Part shown: positions 1 to 11,687 of the stretch, piece by piece
Numbering within the stretch: position 1 is the stretch's first letter
Layout: each line of letters starts with the position of its first letter
DNA from: Ceratodon purpureus
Lineage: Eukaryota; Streptophyta; Bryopsida; Pseudoditrichales; Ditrichaceae
Length of the DNA: 64,000 nt
Assembly: GCA_014871385.1 (NCBI GenBank)
Contig: CM026426.1
Coordinates: 37,821,918-37,885,917 of the forward strand
Reading direction: 5' to 3'
Made by a program: the position numbers and the translations under genes
Notes under the pieces: generated by a model
Told to the model about the DNA's origin: nothing
Databases searched by the model: none
The model's input: only the letters and a program-made list of their open reading frames with translations

Positions 1-950
1 GGGATATTTTTTGCGTGGAAGGGAGGAAAGGGGGGGGTTAGGGTGTTGATTTTTTTTTGGTTACAAGGTGGGATATTTTGGTTTAGGGGTAATGTAGGGA
101 TTTACCGCAATTGTAAGTGTACATTATGGTTTTAGGGTTGACATTATGCATGAAGACATTTGTTTGTCTCTTCTTATGAATGACAAGGTTCATGGTAAAT
201 GTTCATATATGATTGTAAGTTGGTTATGAAGTTTATATTTCTGAATTGTCCATTCCAAAGTTATGTACCCATGTTCTCAAGGAATTTGTCCATGGTTGAG
301 TGATGACATCATTTAGAAATTGTGAAAAACGATTAATGGTCATATAAAGAATGCTGCAATAAATTTGAACTGATTTCATTTAATCATTCCATAATATTAA
401 ATTTATTCACTGCTTCCATTAGTCAAACTTTCATGATCAATACATAATGATGTATAATTCAATCCAACAATGTTGACACTGTCTATTAAGAATCATTCTG
501 CCTTTTAAGATGTTTAGAATAGTTATTGTGTACTATTGATATGCTTCCAAGACCTCATTGTCACCATCCAATTCGATAAAGAGGGGATAAATATTTTGTC
601 AAAGATTTAATATTTTCTTGATGTTTACTTCGTCACACTGTAATTACTTGTTGTAATAGCCAATATTGTCCAGGCCGGCCGCCGATAAAGATTGTGTGTG
701 ATTGTAGTGTTTGTGTGTTTGTGTGTGGGTGTGTATATGTGTGTATGGAAGATTGTCTATGTTAGGTGTGTCTTCGTACATGTTGGTTTTTACTATTTGT
801 TTAACAACACCTACTTTTTGGTTGTTTGTGTAGAAATATCCCATCTTGATGTGCATCTTGCGGATTTAATAAAATTGTGACGTCATACTTGTCAGGTGCA
901 GTTCTATGAAGTATTATCACCCCTTTAAGAGATACTGAAACTTCAGTGAA
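1..950. other. gene-free AT-rich stretch with GT-rich tract
   Basis: No coding sequence is supported here. At about 683-765 there is a GT-rich microsatellite-like tract (TGTGTG runs broken by TATA and GGG). Short open frames on both strands across it come from the dinucleotide repeat. Confidence 0.6.
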
Positions 951-954
951 ACGA

Positions 955-1090
955 TATCACCACTTAGAGATTGTAGAATCCTACGATTTCTCAATGCATT
1001 AAGATTGAAGAGCGGGGCACATTGAGAGATCGTAGGATCCTACAATAATTTGAACGCTCATTTTGATATGTAATAAGGGATATTTAGGAT
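955..1090. repeat. palindrome-B pair with flanks, inverted copy of 31080-31160
   Basis: Two degenerate copies of the palindrome GATCGTAGGATCCTACGATC lie at 969-988 and 1028-1047. The sequence between and around them, including the words GAAGAGCGGGG and TTTGAACGCTCATTTTGATATG, matches the reverse complement of the cluster at about 31080-31160. The conserved unit is therefore longer than the palindrome. No gene is visible around this copy. Confidence 0.75.
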
Positions 1091-1483
1091 ATTCTGGACA
1101 AAAAAAAGTCCAGAATTCAGAAATGGGATATGTACATGGGCGGAATTTGCCAGTGATGGATATATGAAACTGAAGATTGCGACATATGATGCAGAATAAG
1201 AGTTACAATGAATACTTTAAAGAATATCATGTTGATTCAAGTATTGAAATGTACAATACAGAGTCGGCATCCCGCCGATAACAGAACACGCTAAACTAAC
1301 TAGTCCCGTAGCACTTTGAGTCATAAAGTCCTACAACATTAAGTCTACATCCACCACTATGTACCAAGTTGACGTAAATCCTATCACATTATAACCTACT
1401 CGGGGAACTATTTCCCTGAAAGCATAGCCGTAAGGTCAATGAGTAAATCATATATTTGAAGGCCGCACAAACGGATCGACCAA

Positions 1484-1500
1484 GTCGGCGGGCAGCCGAT
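1484..1500. repeat. palindrome-A hairpin
   Basis: GTCGGCGGGCAGCCGAT, a six-base stem around a five-base loop, close to the 3' end of the copy A FCP1-like block. It belongs to the dispersed GTCGGC-N5-GCCGAC family. Confidence 0.8.
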
Positions 1501-1619
1501 GGAAGGTGTTCTGTAAGTCAGCAGGAGGGAGGAAGTGCAAGTTGTAGGCGAAAAAGTCCGCTTAACTCAGTCCCAGCAAACTTCAGTCCAGTCCACTCGT
1601 GCACGTCCAAACTTTCTCG

Positions 1620-2270
1620 CAGCTTCAATTGCCTAGTGCACTTGTCCTCGCCTCCACGCCTGCGCCATATACTCCGGTACAGATCTGAACTTGTGCAAGG
1701 GATATACCAGAGGAAGGATATCTGTAGCAACGTTAGGTATAACGCCGTCAACGTTCGGAAAATTCAGATGACCCTGAAAAGGCCAAGGAATGTAGCACAT
1801 ACAGTTTGGTGTCTTCCTCAATGACCTCGGGTCAACATCCAAAAATAGCACTTGATCTACTTTGCAGACGTTATGAGACTGTACCTTGGAGCAAACTTGA
1901 CCTTATGTCTTATAACTCCAGGCGAAATTCTCTCGGTCGATAAGGTCACTTCTGCTATACTCAAAGGACAGCCTCTCCATTACACCGGCCGGCAGAATAT
2001 GTGTGAGTAAAGGCTTCAGTTCTCTCAAGGGCATCTTCGACCACAGTCCAAGATGGAAATGCAAGAAAAGCATGTCGAAAAGCTTCTTCAAACCTGGGCG
2101 CTGCACTACATTCCGATGCGTATCCCATGGCAAAGCCTCTGTCTTGGGATCCACATAGCAGAGAAGGCCATTGACGCCTAGGACAATACATTTCTTGACA
2201 TGATGGGGTGGACCGTGAGGGCATTTGAAATAAAACGAGGTACCCTGAAGAATATGAAGTGCAATCAGTG
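1620..2270 (-). pseudogene. FCP1/HAD-like phosphatase domain, copy A
   Basis: Read on the minus strand, the frame has a motif-I-like KCIVLGVNGLLCYVDP near 2195-2155, then QRPGLKKLF and LGLWSKM near 2080-2040. This is the RPGL..FL....V.WS pattern of plant FCP1-homology (NLI-interacting-factor-like) HAD proteins. A second block (1851-1633) carries VLFLDVDPRSL, matching the late LLVDD motif of copies B and C, and a C-terminal VPEYM segment. The catalytic Asp of motif I is replaced by Gly. The blocks are separated by about 50 bp with a stop, so an intron or decay is possible. It may be the last domain of a longer minus-strand gene with copies B and C upstream. Confidence 0.6.
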
Positions 2271-2552
2271 AAGGAAATCAAGGAACAGGAGGAAGTATAT
2301 GAAAAAAATGGACTATATTCAAAGTCGTCGGCGACCCGCCCACAAATAGATGCATTGAAGAAACCTCAAAGGTAAATGTGCAGCAAGGGAAAAGTCATGC
2401 ATGGATCTACAAAAAGAAGTACCAAACTGCAGTACTGGAAACAAATGTGTGGTGCAGGGAAGTTCAGAAAGGGAACAGTCTTAGCGTATTTACCTAAAGA
2501 ATGTAGAGTATCATATGTGCTTATAAAAAACTAGCGCCGCTGGTATAGGCTC

Positions 2553-3337
2553 TAATCATTCGGCAAACCGCCGATGATGGAACTACCAGGGGCCTCAGGA
2601 GGACAAGGTAAATTCACAAACCAAGATCGAGGATTATCCGGGACGTCAAACCCGCATGCATGAGAAGGAATAACCTCCCTATACTTCTGGTATTCGCGAG
2701 ATTTTGGAAAAAGACGTGACTTCCCCACGCTAGAATTCTTCCTACAATACTCCTGGACATCCAATCCTGACTGCTTAAGTCCTGCAAGGAATGGTGTAAC
2801 TACCCTAGTTAAATAGGGATTGGGGGTGGATTGAGGTCCTTTGCACTCTGTAGAGTCCCAGAAGAAAGAATTAGGATGGACAGCGCTAAATGGATGATTA
2901 AGTACATTCCTATAAGGCCGGTCGTCTACCAATAGGGTATTCTGGACACTGGCGCCTGATCGAGCCATTAGCCTAGTGTCGCAGAAAAGTCTATCCAAGT
3001 GCTTCAACAAGTACTCCCGTTTTCCGTTAGATTTATTTCTTGTCGAGATATCACACCAGTATCCCGGAAGTTGTCTGTAATTGCTCCTGAGCAAAGGATG
3101 AATGGCTAACAGCTTCTGGTAGTGACGATCAAGATTCTTTTCAGAAACCGTGGACCAAAAGACTACCTCAAATTTCGCCGTGCAGAACTCTAGAAATGAA
3201 TGAAGTCCAAGTCTAGCCCGGATATGAAATTTTGTCTTCAGGTCATCCCCAATATACCCGTGGTGCTCCGAATGAGCAATCCCTTCATGTCAAGGACAAG
3301 GTAGTATCGTTGGAGAGGTATCTCGATATTACGCGCG
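2553..3337 (-). pseudogene. FCP1/HAD-like domain, copy B (downstream part)
   Basis: Minus-strand reading gives motif I as YYLVLDMKGLL at about 3320-3280, then LGLHSFLEFC, FEVVFWSTVSEKN (3180-3130) and the late motif NTLLVDDRPYRNVL (2950-2910), in the order expected for FCP1-homology HAD proteins. A one-base frameshift follows motif I near 3245-3235. The usual D-x-D/N is D-M-K, so catalysis is doubtful. The 5' part of the exon is displaced to 15057-15381 by MULE-1; removing the transposon and one target-site copy joins the two parts in frame (STDIIARNIE across the junction). Palindrome A lies at 2559-2575 near its end. Confidence 0.7.
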
Positions 3338-3347
3338 ATAATATCAG
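3338..3347. repeat. target-site duplication of MULE-1 (left)
   Basis: ATAATATCAG here is repeated exactly at 15047-15056, immediately outside the two inverted termini. Ten bases fits the 8-11 bp known for Mutator-like elements. Confidence 0.9.
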
Positions 3348-3418
3348 GGACGACGCTATTCTGCGAGCGTTGAGAGGTGAGCGGAGAGCGGTGAGCGGTA
3401 ACTTTTCGGATATTTTGA
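3348..3418 (+). repeat. MULE-1 left terminal inverted repeat
   Basis: Starts GGACGACGCTATTCTGCGAG, then GAGCGG/GTGAGCGG repeats, TAACTTT and TATTTTGA. It matches the three other termini in the window (14990-15046 inverted, 47460-47530, 63478-63548 inverted). Confidence 0.9.
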
Positions 3419-4184
3419 TGAAAATATGATTTAGAGCGGTAAAGATACGGTATATTATGGATTACAACTTTTTTTAGTTTTTAAAATTCGAAATATAGTT
3501 CGTAATGTGACCTATGGCCGTGGACAATTTCAGTGAAATGACTGGAGGACCTGGATCTATGGCCGTGGAAAATGTTGGTTTAGGGTGAGTGGACAGTACG
3601 GGCTTGCACTCGTGGAATGTTGTCATAAGAACTGTTTGGCTGGGGCTTATTTTGGGGACGTGCATTGAGGTGACGGTCACACGGTAGCGGCCTTCTGTTC
3701 TAATTCGCAAATGTCGGTTTAGGTGCAGATATTGTCACTGTTTTATGACAGTTGAGACTTTGTATTGTTGTAAACATGCTAAAGTGACCTTTCATATTAC
3801 AACAACCTTTCAACTGGTCACCTCCTCAGATGCCTCCGACGATTCAAAACATCGAGCTTCAGTTATTGATCACTTTTTGCCTAGATTCAACCGAGTGAAT
3901 GGCTGCTTGAATTTGAGTTGAATACGTTGTGATCCTTTTTTGAACACAACATTCGTCAGCCAATAATTTGTGAGTGACAATTTCCAGTCAGAATCAAAAA
4001 ATAACATTGTTGCAAATAATAATAGTTCTCGTCCATTTGTAGATATGCGAAACCAAGTCTCTCTAGGAATGAACTATGTTCTCTAATATTCTTAATGTTT
4101 TTAGATTTTCATTGCGTACATGCTTCGCGACCGAATATACATAGTCCACTCTAGATTCAAAATGCATCTCCTCATCCAGTTATA

Positions 4185-5110
4185 GTGAATTGTGCCAAAA
4201 AGAAAGCCGTCAATGGACTGGTTAGAATGGAATACAATTTCTCTGAAAATCTTAGTCCGAATTCGGTAGCTCTTCTTGGTTCTCCGCTTCGACAACGTAT
4301 GAATTTGGAAATGTTTACAAACAATCTATTTTGCAAATTTTTGTACAAAATCAAGAGTTGGAATTGCGTAGAATCCTATATTCTTCAACTTGTCTGCATT
4401 TATGAAAATCCAAAAGTGATGAGCAAGCAAAACAAGTTGGCAGGATACTCAGACAATGACTGTCCAATCTGTGATGAATGGCCGCATATTAAGGAACCTC
4501 TGCGTCGTTGGAAGATTCAGGCAGATGGAGTATATGTCTCTCAATTCAGTCCTCCTCGAGTTTGCAAGCACTTTCTGAAAAAGGGCCAGTTCGGGATAAA
4601 TCCATACACCTGGGGATTGATTGATAGGGTTGGCGACTACTTTGTTTCAATACTTAATGACCTCGACCAGGAATTGATGCTGGTTTACGGACCAGTAAAT
4701 GGTGCTAGAACTGTCACAACACTTCCATCCCATCTTCAGAGAGAATCTGAGAATGAACGTACCACATGAGTTATCTTAAGAAGAGCTACACATCCACATT
4801 TTATTACAAAATGGATATGCAAGTTCATTCTAATAGCAACAAGGCAATCCCGCAAGGATGTATTTCTACGGATACCTCCTGATGACCCCGATGATCCCAT
4901 GATGTGTATTGATTGCGCTTGGAAAGCAAATGACAGTGGTATTTTTCTGGATACAAGAAGCTGTAATTAGAACAGCCGTAAGTGGGTAAAACAATCTGAT
5001 TGGATTGGACGTCATGAGCCAGCAGTGGATGTAGAGGAGCGTCAGCCAACATCCATGCGGATGATGAAAATCCAAGCTAGCGTAAAAAGCTGGAACACAA
5101 TGAATTATGA
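4185..5110 (+). pseudogene. MULE accessory ORF, copy 1 (unknown function)
   Basis: A 194-residue frame (4185-4769) is followed by decayed sequence to about 5110, still homologous to MULE-2 (48100-48936). Conserved stretches include DCPICDEWPH, RRWKIQADGVYV, FGINPYTWGLID and, further on, IPPDDPD. The frame has a CPIC pair and no domain I recognise. It lies left of the transposase, on the opposite strand, with its 3' end facing that of the transposase. Persistence in two elements of differing age suggests a real element-encoded protein. By position it could be analogous to a mudrB-type accessory product, but I see no similarity to support that. Confidence 0.6.
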
Positions 5111-5384
5111 CTATTGTGCACATCAGGGAAGTGATTAGAACATACATATGCAACATAACATACACACGTACGCACATACAGCAATCTCTAACAGAAAGAG
5201 CAATTCCGAGGAGGATATAAATTACTGTAGAGGACCTTGAATTGAAAACGGTCTATAGTCTCCATGGTCGTGCATGGACCTCGTGGTTGGGTTAATACAG
5301 TCAGAAGCTTCTACCCTATTCATTAATTTCTGACAAAGGTGGGTCACAGTATACCTCCCTTTGACTGAGAGTTCTCTAGATTCT

Positions 5385-5510
5385 GGGAGTTTGAAAAAGA
5401 TTTGGGAGGACCCAAGCACACCTACGTGACTCCTTCCTAAACCCTGAAAAAGGTTTGTTTGGGCCCGAGCACACTTACGTGACTCCCTCCTAAATCCTTT
5501 TATCATAGCA
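5385..5510. repeat. 58-bp tandem repeat, about two copies
   Basis: Units contain GGTTTGTTTGGGCCC, ACACTTACGTGACTCCCTCC and TAAACCCTGAAAAA. The homologous place in MULE-2 (49195-49415) has four units, so copy number has changed since the elements diverged. Confidence 0.75.
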
Positions 5511-5752
5511 TCTTTAGGAATTACATAGTTCTTTACAGTGCTCACTAAATAGTTCTTTACAGTGCTCATGTATATTTAGAGCGAAATTCACACGAATTTG
5601 AAGAAATGGAATTCAGTGCTACTACAAATTTTTGGTAGTGGCCCTTTGAGTCTCACTACTTCACCATTGAAATAAATTCATGATACACGTGTGCCAATAA
5701 CAAATCAGATATCACTAGATCTCCAAGTACTTCAGAAGCCCACTCTCCAAGA

Positions 5753-6301
5753 CTATATCACTTTGTTGAAGCTAAAACTAGCTGCATGAATGAAAGTATC
5801 CGACTCTGAGTCAAGACCGCAAACTACAGTGAACAGATAGTACAAGTGCTTGCAACTAGCCCATTGACCTCGCTTCCCAAGTGCCTTCATTGCCATCTCC
5901 TTGAAATTTGGACAAGTGCAGGAAGGGTGTTGCAAAATGGTCAGGTAATACTGAGCCTGTACCTTTGGAAGCTTCCCAGAGTCCAATGTGACGATGCATC
6001 CCAGGGCTAGGGCTGACAGCATATACAACTTGCTCACCTTTTCATTCAACGACAAGGCTGAGGCACAATTATTGCTATGCTTAGTTGACGGGGCCATCTT
6101 GTTCCGTCGGATGTGCTTTCCTGATTGCCAGGTAGGAAACTCGTTCACATATGCCGGCGTAGGGTGGGCGGAGAAGTCCACTGCCGCTGCTCGGTCTTGA
6201 AAGAGTCTTCTCGGTGACATCTCCTTCTGCTGCGGGAGTATGAAGCCAACATTCTCTAGAGACAGGATCTCTTTCTTCGTCAACTTCGTCCCAAGCTTCA
6301 T
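5753..6301 (-). pseudogene. MULE-1 transposase C-terminal block with SWIM finger
   Basis: The 182-residue minus-strand frame contains YYLTILQHPSCTCPNF followed about 20 residues later by WASCKHLYYL, the C-x-C...C-x-H signature of a SWIM zinc finger, which in MULE transposases follows the DDE domain. The counterpart in MULE-2 is 49625-50209. The coding blocks continue upstream (6298-7101), but the DDE part further upstream is broken. From 6114 rightward it is nearly identical to MULE-2, unlike the rest of the element. Confidence 0.75.
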
Positions 6302-6632
6302 GCGCTAGACCTCAGGTATCTCTGGCACCGATAGGACCCACTTCCGTCTGCTACCCTTGACGCACCTGTCAATGTTGTTATTACTAGAAAACGAATTAAT
6401 GAGTCTCTATTCTGTCTTTCCTGTAGTTCTTCATGGGGCCTGTGTATGTAGGTGCAGCAGTGCTCTTCCCGTGCTGGACAATCCGTGCCACGCATTTCTT
6501 CTTAATCACAACATGTTGGGCGAAGCAGGCCTTGGCGGATGTCTTAGGAAGTTGTGCAATGTGCCACTCGGAAGGGTTGCAGGCGGTCTCCTCAATTGAA
6601 GTGACGTGATGGTAGTCAACTAGAGGTGGAGA

Positions 6633-7101
6633 CTAGTGAGGATGAACGTCGGCTTGGTCCTCTTTGCTGCTTGTAGGGGAGTCTGCTATTACCACCGTCG
6701 GAGGACAGTTGCTCTCTCGGCGTGCAGCTCTAGTTTGGACACGAGGTCTTGACACATTGATCTTGTCCGGCCTATGAGACTCTCGTTCAATTCCGAAGGC
6801 AACATCAGGTTTTCGTTTCAGAGAGACGCTGACCTTCTCCCCTTCAAGATGCGGATTCCTGGTGCACCATTTGTCCGCTCCTGACATGTTCAAAATCGCT
6901 TCATGTAGGACTTTCGGGTTTCCTGTCCTTGCTGCAGAGTCTCTGTGCCCGTCGGAGCTTGAGCTCCTCTTTTGACGGACCTTTCCCAGGACGCTCCCCC
7001 TTCAAGAACTGGAAGTAGGCAACGCATTGCATGAAGGCCCGTACAAAGTCGTCCACACCTACGACATACAAGTCGCTATTCCAATTTTTAGAGTGCTGCA
7101 T
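6633..7101 (-). pseudogene. MULE-1 transposase middle blocks
   Basis: Minus-strand frames 7101-6901 (VVGVDDFVRAFMQCVAYFQF) and 6893-6633 match MULE-2 50541-51084. The region links the DDE domain to the SWIM finger. In MULE-2 the start of this block reads NLAESIHNRW, the N..ES.N motif that follows the DDE domain in Mutator transposases; in MULE-1 that part (7100-7150) is degraded. The stop-separated frames may be exons or decayed linker. Confidence 0.6.
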
Positions 7102-7237
7102 CCACTAATTGTTAATACATTCTACAAGGTTGCATGATGGCATCTCTGCGAGCTCGTTTTCACTGCAATTTTGGAAACATTAGAGGTAAAAAAATTAATT
7201 CAATGTTGGATAAGCAAATGTCAGCGAAGTTGATATG

Positions 7238-7990
7238 CTACAAGAATTGAAAGAAAGAATAAGAGTTTACGAGCTCCATGAAGCCTCCCCATTGGCAATA
7301 CCTAAAGTGCCAGAAGGCCAACCATGGTTTGAGCCGAGGTAGTCCTTGCTCTATAGCAGCGCCAGATGACATCCACCATGTTCGAATTGCAAGTATGTAT
7401 AGTGACTTGTATAGTGACTTGGCTTTCTTGTACAGCTGGCAGATTTTTTGGTGTTGCGATTGGAGGTCTTGGCAAATGTTAGCCTTTGTGTGTTTCTCTA
7501 GAAATTGGGACAAATGGAATAGGCAAGTCCTTTCTTTGTCAATCATCTTTTAAGACGCATCTCCACTTCCATAGATGATGCATACCGCATTCCAATTAGC
7601 ATGGGCTCTGTCAGCCAAAAAGTTTACATTTACGACCCCGTGCTTTATTATAATACCATTCAAATTCTTCTACACCACCAACAGTGTTGCCGTGTCCTCC
7701 AACTCAATGTCGCATGCTGCAATTGACATGACTTAGCAATAATCAAAATCATTAATGTCCACAACTTGGCACGTTTGACATGGTCAAACATTATCCACAT
7801 GTTCTCCAAGTCATTACCCGACTGCATTTGCTTCACCAAATCTACTCTGTTGCCAGACCAAACTTCAGACATTTAGAAGACAAAGCTCTTGTCCACGTCC
7901 TCTCCTTGCCATAGAAAGATATTGTTTTGGACATATTTTCAGCGGCTAAAGCCCCGTAGCATTCTTATGATGTTTATGGTCTCAAAGTGT
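7238..7990 (-). pseudogene. MULE-1 transposase DDE domain, decayed and 5'-truncated
   Basis: Two frames, 7546-7238 (MIDKERTCLFH, WWMSSGAA, WLAFWHFRYCQWGGFMEL) and 7872-7660 (VDLVKQMQSG, MWIMFDHVKR), align with the intact MULE-2 frame at 51109-52419, but the core between them is frameshifted. Homology ends near 7990, so the N-terminal zinc-binding part is absent. The donor site after GGFMEL (GTAAAC) corresponds to the MULE-2 donor GTAATC, so the intron position is conserved. Divergence here is much higher than in the neighbouring 6114-7050 stretch. Confidence 0.75.
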
Positions 7991-8156
7991 CAAATACTCC
8001 AGAATGACGTAACACAATTTTTGATCCAAAACAACATACACAGTCTCTGAGGTTTCAAACCTATGCCATTACCAGAGTTGAAAACTCGCTTCATTTGGTA
8101 AGTCTAGCTAGAATTATTACCAAAATTCATCCTATATTCTAAGTACTTCTAGCTTT

Positions 8157-10790
8157 CACAAAACATTATGAATTGTGGAACTTAGTTTTGACACCAAGTA
8201 GGCAATGCAAGAGCAAGATGTTTGGTCGCAACCTCACGTCATTCTACTTAAACATTATAAAATTTAAAAAAATTTGAAAATGTCGTTTAATGTTTTGGGC
8301 CCTAAACAACATCAAAATGATCCAAAAAAGACTATTTTTTAATATTATCATTTTGGAAGAGCCATTATATATGATTTGGGCTTAAATTCTCCATTAAACA
8401 CATTGCTCGATTTTGTCTCAAAAACAATATGAATAACAAAAATCTAGTTTCTTTAAAGATTGAAGTGTTCATGTGAGAGTCTTTAAAACCACCTTCATGA
8501 GATTTGGAGCCTCATTAAAAGTATATTTGGCCTGATACAACTTCTTGTGGCTCCAAAATTCTATCAAAATTAGCAGCAGTAGTGTAGAAATTCCTTCAAA
8601 AACCAAATTTCCAAAACAAATAAACTGATCTTAAGACGGTTTTTTGGAGCATTGCATGAGGTGTGGGGACCCCCTTCAAGTGTGCTTGCCACCGATCAAA
8701 CCTTTTGAGGCCTTGGAATTGCATCAAAATCAGCGAGTTGTAGTGTAAGAATCACTCCCAGAACATAAAATTTCCGAAAAATTAAAATGTTCATGAGACG
8801 GTTTTTGGGAGCATTGCATGAGGTGTGGGTACCCCTTCAAGTGTGATCGCCACCGATCAGACCTTTTGAGGCCTCCAATTTGCATCAAAATCTGCGAGCT
8901 ATAGTGTAGGAATCATTTCTAGAACATAAATTATCCAATAAAATAAAATGTTCATGAGTCTTTTTTCGGAGCATTGCATGAGGTGTGGGGACCCGTTCAA
9001 GTGTGATCGCCACCGATCTAACCTTTTGAGGCCTTCGAATTGCACGAGAATCAGCGAGTTGTAGTATAGAAATTTCTCCAAAAACATAAATTTCTGAAAA
9101 AACAAAATGTTTATGAGGCGGTTTTGTGGAGCATTGCATGAGGTGTGGGGACCCCTTCAAGTGTGCTTGCCAGCGATCAAACCTTTTGAGGCCTTGAAAT
9201 TGCATCAAATTCAGCGAGGTGAAGGCTTGCAAGAAGTGTTGAAAGCAATATTGTAGTATTTGACTCGTTTTTCAGAGAATGTTGAATCGCATGAGGTGTT
9301 TTTGGTGGGAAAAACACTCCAAGGCGTCCCTAATACCCTGTAAGTTGCACCAGAAAAGCCTCTTGATTGTTTGGAAATTTGCTAACATTCATTTTGATGG
9401 TCCTACTTGGTGATTCTAAGGAGTTTTTGGAGCCCTTATAAAGTTTGCTTTGTGCCGAGCACAGTTGAGGGGGTCCATACACCTCATGCAAAGCTCACAA
9501 AAATCGTTCCATGAAAATTTTATTTTTTTCGGGAAATTCTGTTTTGAAGGTAAATTCTACACTATTGCTCGCTGAATTTGATGCACTTTCAAGGCCTCAA
9601 AAGGTTTGATCGCTGGCAAGCACACTTGAAGGGGTCCCCACACCTCATGCAATGCTCCACAAAACCGCCTCATAAACATTTTGTTTTTTCAGAAATTTAT
9701 GTTTTTGGAGAAATTTCTATACTACAACTCGCTGATTCTCGTGCAATTCGAAGGCCTCAAAAGGTTAGATCGGTGGCGATCACACTTGAACGGGTCCCCA
9801 CACCTCATGCAATGCTCCGAAAAAAGACTCATGAACATTTTATTTTATTGGATAATTTATGTTCTAGAAATGATTCCTACACTATAGCTCGCAGATTTTG
9901 ATGCAAATTGGAGGCCTCAAAAGGTCTGATCGGTGGCGATCACACTTGAAGGGGTACCCACACCTCATGCAATGCTCCCAAAAACCGTCTCATGAACATT
10001 TTAATTTTTCGGAAATTTTATGTTCTGGGAGTGATTCTTACACTACAGCTTGCTAATTTTGATGCAATTCCAAGGCCTCAAAAGGTTTGATCGGTGGCGA
10101 TCACACTTGAAGGGGTACCCACACCTCATGCAAAGCTCTCAAAATTCACTCATGAATAATTTATTTTATTGGGAATTTTTGTTTTGGCAGTGATTTTCAT
10201 ACTACTGCTTGCTGATTTTGATGCAAATCGAAGGCCTCAAAGGTTTGATCGGTGGCGATTACACTTAAAGGGGTACCCACACGTCATGCAATGCTCTCAA
10301 AAACTGATTTATGAACATTTTATTTTTTTGAGAATTTCTATTTCAGGAGTGATTTCTATTCTACAGCTCGGTGATTTGATAGAATATTTGGAGCCACAAA
10401 AAGTTTTATCAGGCCAAGTATACCTTTAATGAGGCACTAAATCTCATGAAATTTGTTTCAATGACCTTCAAATGAACACTTCAATGTTTAAAGAAATTAG
10501 ATTTTTATTAATCATATTGTTTTTAAGACAATACCGACCAATGTGTTTAATAGAGAATTTAAGCCCAAATCATATATAATGGCTTTTACAAAATGATAAT
10601 ATTAAAAAAATAGTCATTTTTGGATCAATTTTGATGTTGTTTGGGGGCCCAAAACATTAAACAACATTTTCCAATTTTTTAAAATTTTATAATTTTTAAG
10701 TAGAATGACGTGAGATTGCGACCAAACATCTTGCTCTTGCATTGTGTGCTTGGTGTTATAACTAAGTTCCACAATCCATAATTTTTTGTG
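8157..10790. mobile_element. foldback element, 2.6 kb, arms of 160-bp repeats
   Basis: The left arm (8157 to about 9232) and right arm (about 9570-10790) are reverse complements; the outer ends read CACAAAACATTATGAATTGTGG and its inverse at 10760-10790. Each arm has an outer unique part (to about 8640, and from about 10440) and an inner array of roughly 160-bp units, each with GCATTGCATGAGGTGTGGGG and a CACCGATCAAACCTTTTGAGG-like word: about four units left and five to six right. The spacer is about 340 bp. No protein gene is present, and no target duplication was found. It sits at the point where the MULE-1 transposase is truncated. A transcript would fold into a long double-stranded hairpin. 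Confidence 0.85.
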
Positions 10791-10791
10791 G

Positions 10792-10870
10792 AACCACCTT
10801 TCATCACCGCACCACCTTTCATCACCGCACCACCTTTCGTCACCGCACCACCTTTCGTCAGCGCCTCACC
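10792..10870. repeat. 18-bp tandem repeat, four copies
   Basis: The unit ACCACCTTTCATCACCGC is repeated about four times with T/C and C/G changes, directly abutting the right end of the foldback element. Frames open across it are repeat artefacts. Confidence 0.85.
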
Positions 10871-11687
10871 TAGTCACCCTCCCCGAGCTGCAGCAAATCC
10901 ATGTAAGTTTTCTCACCCTCTCTGCAAAAACATATTTAATCAATTCACCAAACACACCAAAAGAACCAAAATTCCTTACACTGATTTGCAATTCCTTGAA
11001 CAATTTGTATCACACCATATCCACACAACACGTGCATGTCACCAATTTTTGCCCCTCACATTCTCACCAATTCACTGTAAACTGTTAAATAACAAATCCA
11101 AGTAGATTCCTTGCGTAGCAATCTATGGGAGAATTGAAGCAAACAACTGCGGCAGATCAATAGCATCGATAGCTCTGTTGGCAGCTGCCGCTTGCCGCCC
11201 ACCAATTTCTCCACGTCCACGCGTCGCTAACACCTGCTCGTCTCCTCACACAAAACTTGCTACCAAAAACTCTGAGACAAGCCGCACCTCTCCCGATTAG
11301 GGCACCAATAATTAAACTCTGCCCTAGCTGGAACGTCTCCCAACCCACGCGACACCAGCGCCTGAGAGAAAGAACAGTAACCACACCTAGAAAAAACCAA
11401 AGCAAAGAAATGCAAAAGACAAGCAAAGCTCGCCTTTGGTAGGCGGGTTGCTCTGCTGCAGCGTGAGCTGCTGTGCTCCACCGAGAGTTGCTTCGCGGTA
11501 GGAGAAGTGCTCTACTTTGCTACACATTTGTCTCGGCACCCTCCCCTCCTTCAAACCCAAGATCGTTTCATAACTCTAACCCACCCCGTGGATTGTAGCA
11601 GCTCGGCACAAACTCCCCCCGTGCTGCCGTCACCACACCCCCGCAGCGCCTCCAAACACCCTCGCAACACCCCTCCACCAGCCCAGC

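Noticed and set aside
683..880. ORFs on both strands across the GT-rich tract
   Set aside because: Dinucleotide repeat artefact (VCV/HTH peptides).
8885..9901. Matching ORFs on opposite strands (8885-9232 minus and 9578-9901 plus)
   Set aside because: They are the same 160-bp repeat read from the two arms of the foldback; there is no protein-like motif.
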